Positions 56,871-64,000 of a stretch of DNA of 64,000 nt are shown here, piece by piece. Under the pieces are notes generated by a model. It was not told the DNA's origin, ran no database searches, and saw only the letters and a program-made list of their open reading frames with translations. How positions within the stretch are numbered: the first letter of the stretch is position 1; each line of letters opens with the position of its first letter. The stretch is taken from contig OX326960.1 of NCBI GenBank assembly GCA_946800325.1, forward strand, positions 12,312,893 through 12,376,892, written 5' to 3'. Origin of the DNA: Luzula sylvatica (lineage: Eukaryota; Streptophyta; Magnoliopsida; Poales; Juncaceae). The translations under genes were made by a program, and so were the position numbers.

Positions 56871-57742
56871 GTTTGAAGTTAATGCTACATTTTTTTTGAG
56901 AATAAAACATGAAGTTAAGGTCACTTAATGCTACATAAGTACATAGTATATTGATGATAAAGGTTTTCAAATAAATGTTTAGAAAGGATAATAAATGGTG
57001 AATCTTTTTTGATCTAAAAAAGATTTTTGTTGTTGATGATAAATGGGAAAGAACATGAAATGCAAAGAGAATAGAGAGAGAGAGAAGCCACTAAAGACAG
57101 TAATGAAAAGTTTTTGAATTAAATTATTTCAAACAAATATTGCAAGACAAAATGTGGCATTTAAAAATGGAATAATACAAACTCAGAGCCTATTTTTGAC
57201 AAAATCTTGTCTTCACTCAAAACAAAAAACTTCCAAATTTCAAACAATTTTTTAACCAAACAAAAACAGAGAAGTACTTGAAATAATGTTAAAAACGAGA
57301 CAAAGAACTCACCTTGAAGATTTTGCAAATTCTCAATCTCGACTGGAATCCTCCCACTCAATCGATTCACATCCAAATACAGCTCAGAGAGCCATTTGAG
57401 CTCGCCAACCTCTCTTGGTATCTCCCCAACGAGTCGATTATAGTGCAGATACAAACCGGTTAGCCATTTCAGACCAGCAATGGCCGGCGAGATCGAGCCG
57501 GGCAAACTCATTCCTTGAAGCGAGATATTGGTAACCTTGCCATGCACGTTGCATGCAACCCCTTTGAAGGAGCCACTGCATGGATCGCCATTGCTAGTCC
57601 ACGTACTCAACACGTGATCAGAGGGGTCTAGAGATTTTTTGAGCGCCATTAGAGCGTTGAGCTCTCGATTGCATTGGGCAATGGAGGAGAGTGACATTAG
57701 AGTGAAGAGAACAAGAAGCTGCACGAGTTGAAAAGAGGCCAT
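55063..57742 (-). CDS. LRR receptor-like protein with a degenerate kinase domain
   Basis: Four exons on the minus strand, 57742-57313, 56769-56002, 55921-55598 and 55529-55063, give 662 residues. A signal peptide (MASFQLVQLLVLFTLMSLSS) precedes an LRR N-cap (ELNALMALKKSLDP), then several LRRs (LTGLYLHYNRLVGEIPREVG; LSVLALQSNNLTGAIPATMG). A transmembrane helix follows (IGIVAIIGTVVLLIGCTFGL) and then a cytoplasmic kinase fold. The catalytic HRD is HQN (ILHQNISAEKILLD), DFG is replaced by SSG, and the glycine-rich loop is poorly kept, while the VSVRKI lysine and the APE motif (YLAPEY) remain. It is therefore likely a pseudokinase that signals as a scaffold or co-receptor. The protein resembles a small group of plant LRR-RLKs, but I cannot name its ligand. 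Confidence 0.88.
56822..56868. repeat. GA microsatellite in receptor kinase intron 1
   Basis: A (GA)n run of about 23 units inside the first intron of the minus-strand receptor gene. A second (GA)n run of about 18 units lies at 57779-57814 in its 5' UTR, as CT on the gene strand. Confidence 0.95.
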
Positions 57743-57775
57743 TTTTTGTGATTCTCTTTGTTCTTTCTCTTTTTT

Positions 57776-57817
<42 letters not shown>

Positions 57818-59795
57818 ATGGGAAGGAGAAAAGATGCGAGCTTTAGCTTTGTCAGGGTTTTGGGGAAGAGGGGTTTAGGAATCATCATCTCCAGTTAACA
57901 AGTTCTGGCACCCCTGTCTTCTCACATTTTGACAAAACAGTGTTGTGTTAAAAAGAAAAGAAAAAAAATAGATGAACTCAGAACAAATATTATAATATTA
58001 TTTGTGTATAATCTCATTAATTATTAATTTAAGTTTGTTAAATTTACATTACAAATCTCTAACAATCGAACTTAGAATGAAATTATTATTATTTAATTTA
58101 TATAATGTACATATTAGTTATTTTTAACTGATATTAACACATCAACATGCTGTCAAAACTTGTTATCTTAAGTAATTAGATATTCATACAGGTTAAACAA
58201 ATATGAATTCAAAATTAGACGCAACCAGTTTTCTTGACAATAAAATAGAAACAAAAAATCTCCTACATAAATCGAAAAAAACCTATCCTACATAAATCGA
58301 AAAAATGTCAATTGAACAAATTAAAATAATAGATTTACATATAGAGTCCTAGAATCTTATATAAAAGTCTCTAAGCATAGGTTTGGCGAAAGTGCAATCT
58401 TTTTTTTATTATAAAAATGAAAACAATTAAAAAATATATTATTTTCCTCTCTCGCTAGAAGGCTTGCCGAAGTGGATTAATTTTTTTTTTTAGATTAACT
58501 TGTTCAGATCATGATTAAACACTTGGCAAAAGACTAATTTCTTTCGTTGGAGCCTCTGACAAAAGAAATAAATTTGAAACTTTGCTAGTTATTCTCGTAA
58601 ACGAAGCTTTTCAAAATGCTACACGTTAAAAGAAAATCATTTTGATAGACTATCTTCTCTAAAATTATTTATGTAGCCATTTTCAAACCACAATACAAAA
58701 TTTCAAATTTTATTGGATGTGATTTAATCTGAGTTTGGAAATGTCAAAAAATAAAATTATTTTTCTTTCTTGATGACATCCAAATGTAGATGTATCATTA
58801 GAGTTTATTTATCACCCAACATAAAACATATAAACATATGTAGAACGAATACTTCAAAAAAAAAAAAGTTGTACGTTTGTCAAGATACGTATCTGATATG
58901 GATATAACGACGATATGTCACGTGACATATCAAATTATTTTAATATTATGATTCGAACATATACAATTTTGAATACAATATCAATATAAATAAAAAATAG
59001 GTCAAAACCGATCAACATAACTCAAAGATCAAAACAAGACTACGAGATAAAATAACAAGACATTGAAACAACATACGAATATACGACGAAATCGACATCG
59101 GAATAACATAAAAAAAATACGACGAACTGAGAAATAAACAACGATCATGATCGCTCATATTTTCACGAGTTAAATCATCGTAAAAACTTCACAATAAAAC
59201 ATATCTTAACTTAGTTTTTTTAAATCATCGCGTCAATGTATCCATATCATATTTGAGAACACATCTTAATATCGCAGTCGTCAATGTATCCATATCATAT
59301 TTGAGAATACATCTTAATATCGCAGTCGGATCCTAATTAAAAATTATTGATTATTATTTTTATAAAAGATTAATTCATGTTACAAATTTTATAATTGGAA
59401 CATTAGTAGAAAAATGGAGATGTCCAGGAATTAAACGAAATGGAGATACTTCTTACAGCGCGCCAAACTACAGTCTACCGTAGTGCTCCCAACGAGACAA
59501 AATTTGATTTTCGAACTAAAGTAGAAAGTCGGACCATCGACACATCAAATCAATTTATAACATCCACATATCAAAAAGGTCTATCATGATCAACCAATCA
59601 TGTTTTGCTACATAACGTGTCGTTCTCTAATTAGTCCGGTTCACATCCTCGTAAGAATTCGTCAACTTCGAAACGTGCAAATAGTTAGAACACTCGTCAA
59701 CGCTTTAATTCCTCTCTTTCTTCTTCTTCGTCGCCATTGTCGTCGTCTTCTCTCCAGAGGTATTGCGATTTCGCTACAACGATCGAGGAGTAAGG
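57743..59795. other. Intergenic region between receptor kinase and CML genes
   Basis: Divergent promoters should lie at both ends. The middle is AT-rich without a gene. A unit of about 50 bp containing 'gtcaatgtatccatatcata' and 'cttaatatcgcagtcg' is tandemly duplicated at 59228-59330. The stretch 59600-59795 is the CT-rich leader of the CML gene. Confidence 0.55.
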
Positions 59796-60242
59796 ATGGG
59801 AAAAGACAGTCTAACAGATGCTCAGATCGCCTCCATGAAGGAAGCTTTTTCGCTTTTCGACTCGGACAAAGACGGCAAGATCGCACCATCGGAACTCGGC
59901 ATCCTCATGCGTTCACTCGGCGCTAATCCGACTCAGGCGCAGCTGGCAAAGATTAATTCGTCGGAGAGACTCACAGCGCCTTTTGATCTGCCCCGATTCA
60001 TGGAATTAATGCGGACTCACTTGAAAGTGGAACCGTTCGACGCTCCGTTGAGGGATGCCTTCAAGGTGTTCGACAAGCAGTCGAATGGCCGCGTTTCGGT
60101 GAAGGATTTGAAGCACGTGTTGACTTGCCTCGGCGAGAAGCTCGAGCCGTCGGAGTTTGACGAGTGGATCAAAGAGGTGACGGTCGGACCCGATGGGAGT
60201 TTCAAGTATGAAGATCTTATTCAGAGAATCATTGCCAAGTGA
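59796..60242 (+). CDS. CML13: Calmodulin-like protein of the CML13/14 type
   Basis: Intronless gene for 148 residues, the length of CML13/14. These are calmodulin-like light chains that bind IQ motifs of myosins and other proteins with little Ca2+ dependence. The start at 59796 ([18 protein letters not shown]) matches the family. An upstream in-frame ATG at 59763 would add 11 untypical residues. EF-hand 1 has a full loop ([12 protein letters not shown], residues 22-33). The others are degenerate ([12 protein letters not shown] in the third; the second lacks its acidic residues), as in the family. Conserved blocks are [35 protein letters not shown] and [13 protein letters not shown]. Confidence 0.93.
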   Translation: MGKDSLTDAQIASMKEAFSLFDSDKDGKIAPSELGILMRSLGANPTQAQLAKINSSERLTAPFDLPRFMELMRTHLKVEPFDAPLRDAFKVFDKQSNGRVSVKDLKHVLTCLGEKLEPSEFDEWIKEVTVGPDGSFKYEDLIQRIIAK

Positions 60243-60540
60243 TCGAAGATTTATGCTTTTTTTTTTTGCTGGATTTTGATTGTGTGAGGGTTTCATCAGA
60301 TTATGTTGTGTGTTGATTTTTTTGATTTCGAAATGTACGAGGGGTGTTTTGCTTTTTTTTGTCGTAAATTAGGTTTTTTTGGATTTGTAATTTGGCATGC
60401 GATTTTCTTTTTCTGTAATAATTGATTATGATCATCATCGTTGCTTATTGTTAATGAATTTGATAGGTATATACTATATATACAAATATTGTTTCATATG
60501 AGTAATTTAATAGTCCTTTAATTAGGTATATATACAAATA

Positions 60541-61074
60541 GGGAAGCGCTATTTCTAGAGCGGATATTTCTGAATCTAGAGCAATTATATCAAAATTCCC
60601 AAAATACCCCTTCTCTAATCAATCTTGATTAATTATTAAAATTAAAACTAACATCAATGTAAATAATTAAAGATTTATTTTCGTCTATCATGTTCTCTAT
60701 ATTTGAAATAATATCAATAAATAACACCCCTTCATAAATAATTCAAAACAATAATAATATTGGAATCAATAAAAATATTTATTCATACAAAATAACAACT
60801 TTCTCAAATCCAAATCTACTAAAACTAATTAAACTCGATATAAAAATGTGCAGTGATCTTTGATCCGTAAATAATCTTACTCACTTCTTTGGTGTCCAAT
60901 AATAAAAATTTGCATTATAAAAGATATTTTATGATAATGAAACGAATAATAAAACTTATAATTATTTACTTCAAGTCACACAAAAACAACCTTATGATTA
61001 GAAAAGGGTATTTTGGGAATTTTGATATAGTTGCTCTAGATTCAGAAATATCAGCTCTAGAAATAGCGCTTCCC
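60541..61074. mobile_element. Mutator-type MITE (534 bp)
   Basis: Terminal inverted repeats of about 80 bp starting GGGAAGCGCTATTTCTAGAG, mirrored at the right with only a few mismatches, flanked by a perfect 9-bp target duplication, atacaaata (60532-60540 and 61075-61083). The interior is AT-rich and non-coding. Long TIRs plus a 9-bp duplication are the mark of Mutator-like elements. It lies 300 bp downstream of the CML gene. Confidence 0.95.
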
Positions 61075-61083
61075 ATACAAATA

Positions 61084-63060
61084 TTGTTTTGTTAATGAAT
61101 TAATACAGGAAAGTCATTCTTAAATATAATTTTTATACAATATAAAAGCCCAATAATAAATGGACTTTCCTATACAAAAATTATGTTTGACTTGTGTTGT
61201 ACAGATAGGACGATGAGGCGATTCGTATCGAAGAAATACGACACAGATACGACGATACATGTAAATTTGATTTTTTAAAATATTCACGCAACATAGTTTT
61301 TCACATTATTCAGCTCAGGTCCACACATTTCAGGGGTTAGGAAGCACCACAAGTGTGATGAGGGGTTTTGTGTGTGTGTGTGGGTGTGGGTGGGGGGAGG
61401 AGGAGGAGGAATATAACTTGTGAGGAACTACTGATGGTTAATCATGTGATTATTGTGTTACGAGTTAAATTGGTATTTAAATGCAATGTTTTGTTGCCAA
61501 ATAGAAGATATATTTCAAACTTCAAAGTAAAAATATCATTAAGTGGATGAATAGTCAATAATTTTTGTAGTAAGATGTTAGATGAAACTGATTAATTTTA
61601 TATCTGGAATTAAGTGTTCCCAACTTGTCCAAAACTCTTTGGACTGAAAACCTGTCGTACTCGTAACATCACATTCCACAATCGATCAAATCATGATCAA
61701 TTTTTTTGTTGATTAATCCTATTGATGTTCGTTAATTAACGTAATTATAGTCATGTTCATATTTGTGGATCGGTATTCATTTTTTTATTTCTTCCAGGAC
61801 GTTAGTTCTTTTCGAGCTGATCAGTCCTAAACTATTTAATGAGAATATTGAATTTTTTGTTAGAAGTATAGTATGATGTCGTAACTTGTAAGTTCTATGT
61901 TGTGAGTTGTATATCATCATATTATGATAATTAATTTGATATTTAAAACATTCAGGCATTTAATTATGTAAAAGTTATTAATTTTTTAATAAATGAGTCA
62001 AAATGTATTTACATAGTAGGTTAACAGAATTTACATACAACAGAAAGTGAAAGTATCTTTGCATAGTCATGTTACGCTTGTTTTCTATCTCCTACTTATT
62101 TTCGAGAAATCGGATTTTATGGGTTTTGAATTCAATTTTTTTTTTATAAATTTGGATGAATGTTTAACTGCTTGAGCTAACAAGATTTGACGAATTTTCT
62201 TAATTTGTTGTGACGAATTTTCTAAAATTGTTGTTAAAAGAATGTTATTATTATCATTGTTAAATGTTAATATTATAAAATAATAATTATGTTAATATGT
62301 AATTATTTTCCTCCATACATCTTATTGAGTAATGTACTGGTGTTGAGAGGGAGGAGGCTCTCAATTAGATTTTGGAAAATAATATAGATATTGTGTTAGT
62401 GTTTTATTTTACCTTTTTTTATTGAAATTTAAATGTATACAATTGTTTGGCCAGAAAAATATAGAATTTTTTCATAGAAGTGTCGATATAATTTCCTCCT
62501 CCCTTCCTTTAATAATTCTGATCAAGATTTGTCACCGTTGTTATATAATTAAGATATCATTTTAGGACAATCAATAGAAAATCAATGTCAATGCTATATA
62601 ATATATGCAATCATATGATTAATATATAAATATTACAATATTATTATAATCCAAATAAGCATTAATATTAATCTCAACCTTTTATTTTTTTCATTCGTCT
62701 TAGGACAAAATCTCGTTTTGTCATATTTTTACAATCGTTATGATTATTAGATTATGATACGTAATAAATTCGTTTATGATTATGATTTCTTTGTAGAAAT
62801 TGTACGTGTCCGCGTGTCCGTTATTTTACAAATCAACTTTGATTGTTCGTAGAATGACAGATCTTCTTATATTAATTAAGTGAATTATTATTTTCTATGT
62901 TCCACGTCAAATTGGTTTTAGAAGCATTCCTACATATAACTCTATTTTGATTCCCTAACCACTAATCACTCAACAGTAAATTTATACTAAACCTCAAACA
63001 AATAAATCAGCTCATTACAATATATATTCCACGAATATTAAAACTTGTAATTTAAATACC
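61084..63060. other. AT-rich intergenic region
   Basis: No gene recognised. A short TG/GGA-rich tract lies at 61364-61410 ('gtgtgtgtgtgggtgtgggt'). The open frames in this stretch are short and without family resemblance. Confidence 0.5.
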
Positions 63061-63084
63061 CCAATTACTACAACCAGCTGCATG

Positions 63085-64000
63085 CTGAAGAGAGTCCAGT
63101 GACCATCAAAATTTTTCTCCCAAAAGTTAGTATTGGTGGCTACAAAATTAACCGCTTCCAAAAGTATGTTTTGGTGGCTATTAAAATAACTGCTTCCAAA
63201 AGTTATTTTTGTGGCTACAAAATTAACCGCTTCCAAAACTTATTGTTGGTGGCTATTAATTTATCCGCTGCATAAAGTTAGTTTTGGTGGCAACTAAATT
63301 ATCCGCTGCCAAAAGTTAGTTTTGGTGGCTATTAAATTATCCGCTGCCATAAGTTTGTTTTGGTGGCTATTAAATTATCCGCTGCCATAAGTTAGTTTTG
63401 GTGGCCATTAAATTATCCGCTGCCATAATTTAGTTTTGGTGGCTATTAAATTTTCCGCTGCCAAAAGTTGGTTTTGGTAGCAATTAAATTTCCCGCTGCC
63501 ATAAGTTAGTTTTGGTGGCTATTAATTTATCCGCTGCCATAAGTTAGTTTTGGTGGCGATTAAATTAACAGCTGCCAAAAGTGAGTTTGGTGGCCATTAA
63601 TTTATCCGCTGCCAAAAGTTAGTTTTGGTAGCCTTTAAATGTTCCGCTGCCAAAAGTTGGTTTTGATAGCCATTAAATTTTCCGCTGCCATAAGTTAGTT
63701 TTGGTGGCTTTTCCTTTGTCCGCTGCCATAAGTCAGTATTGGTAGCCTTTAAATTTTCCTCTGCCAAAAGTTGGTTTTGGTAGCTATTAAATTTCCCGCT
63801 GCCATAAGTTAGTTTTGGTGGCTATTAATTTATCCGCTGCCATAAGTCTGTTTTGGTGGCAATTAAATTAACCGCTGCCAAAAGTTAGTTTTGGTGGCTA
63901 TTAATTTATCCCCTGCCATAAGTTAGTTTTGGTGGCGATTAAATTAACCGCTGCCATAAGTTAGTTTTGGTGGCTATTAATTTATCCCCTGCCATAAGTT
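63085..64000. repeat. 38-bp minisatellite with internal inverted motifs
   Basis: About two dozen units of 38 bp reach the right window edge. A typical unit has 'gctgccataagttagttttg', then 'gtggctattaaattatcc'. Each contains the imperfect inverted pair GCTGCCAAAA and TTTTGGTGGC. Arrays of short units with such hairpin motifs are known from subterminal regions of plant CACTA transposons, so the repeat may be the end of such an element lying mostly outside the window. That assignment is an inference. Confidence 0.8.

Noticed and set aside
63085..64000. CRISPR-like array
   Set aside because: Units are adjacent without unique spacers and the genome is a plant. It is a minisatellite.
1..64000. 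tRNA, rRNA or organelle-derived genes
   Set aside because: I looked for cloverleaf B-box-like GGTTCGAATCC and organelle gene motifs and saw none. A tRNAscan run would be needed for certainty.

Overview
The window is nuclear DNA of a flowering plant, almost certainly a eudicot. It is AT-rich, its genes have many short GT-AG introns, and the plant families HIR, KEULE-type SEC1, LRR receptor kinase, PUM, F-box-DUF295 and CML13/14 are present. The repeats are also typical of plants: Helitrons, LINE, hAT, Mutator-type MITE and LTR remnants. I cannot name the species.

Left half (1 to about 37.6 kb): a repeat-rich zone built by duplication and transposition. A 174-bp tandem array (1-1835) and LTR-type debris lead to a truncated minus-strand Helitron carrying captured exons of ribosomal protein uL5/RPL11 and villin (3140-5307). 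A complete 20-exon SEC1/KEULE gene follows on the minus strand (5978-11699, copy A). Its 5' half and upstream DNA were copied as an inverted duplication (arms 8813-14673 and 17413-23635), giving the head-to-head partial copy B (21138-23604). Three insertions sit in only one arm each: Helitron 1 and a LINE tail in arm A, Helitron 2 in arm B. Subtracting them leaves 3393 and 3395 bp, so the empty sites define the element ends precisely. Copy B runs into the C-terminal half of a Pumilio RNA-binding domain and then an F-box/DUF295 exon, with splice phases that allow one in-frame chimera. A rearranged duplicate of the F-box gene follows, then a 7.7-kb Helitron full of TTCGTA-type repeats (29886-37555), a Pumilio N-terminal fragment and a 5'-truncated LINE split by a hAT element.

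Right half (42.3 kb onward): ordinary gene space. In order it holds a HIR/SPFH gene, a second complete SEC1/KEULE gene (copy C), a myeloid-leukemia-factor-like gene, an IBA57-type Fe-S assembly gene, an LRR receptor pseudokinase on the minus strand, and a CML13/14 calmodulin-like gene. A 534-bp Mutator-type MITE and a 38-bp minisatellite that runs off the window end follow.

The most interesting features are a Helitron family that repeatedly carries a telobox-type 5' leader in front of sense-oriented captured exons, a possible SEC1-PUF-F-box chimeric gene at a duplication breakpoint, and an intron present in one SEC1 paralogue and absent from the other. The SEC1 proteins act with syntaxin in vesicle fusion at the cell plate. 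The other right-hand genes have no evident shared pathway.
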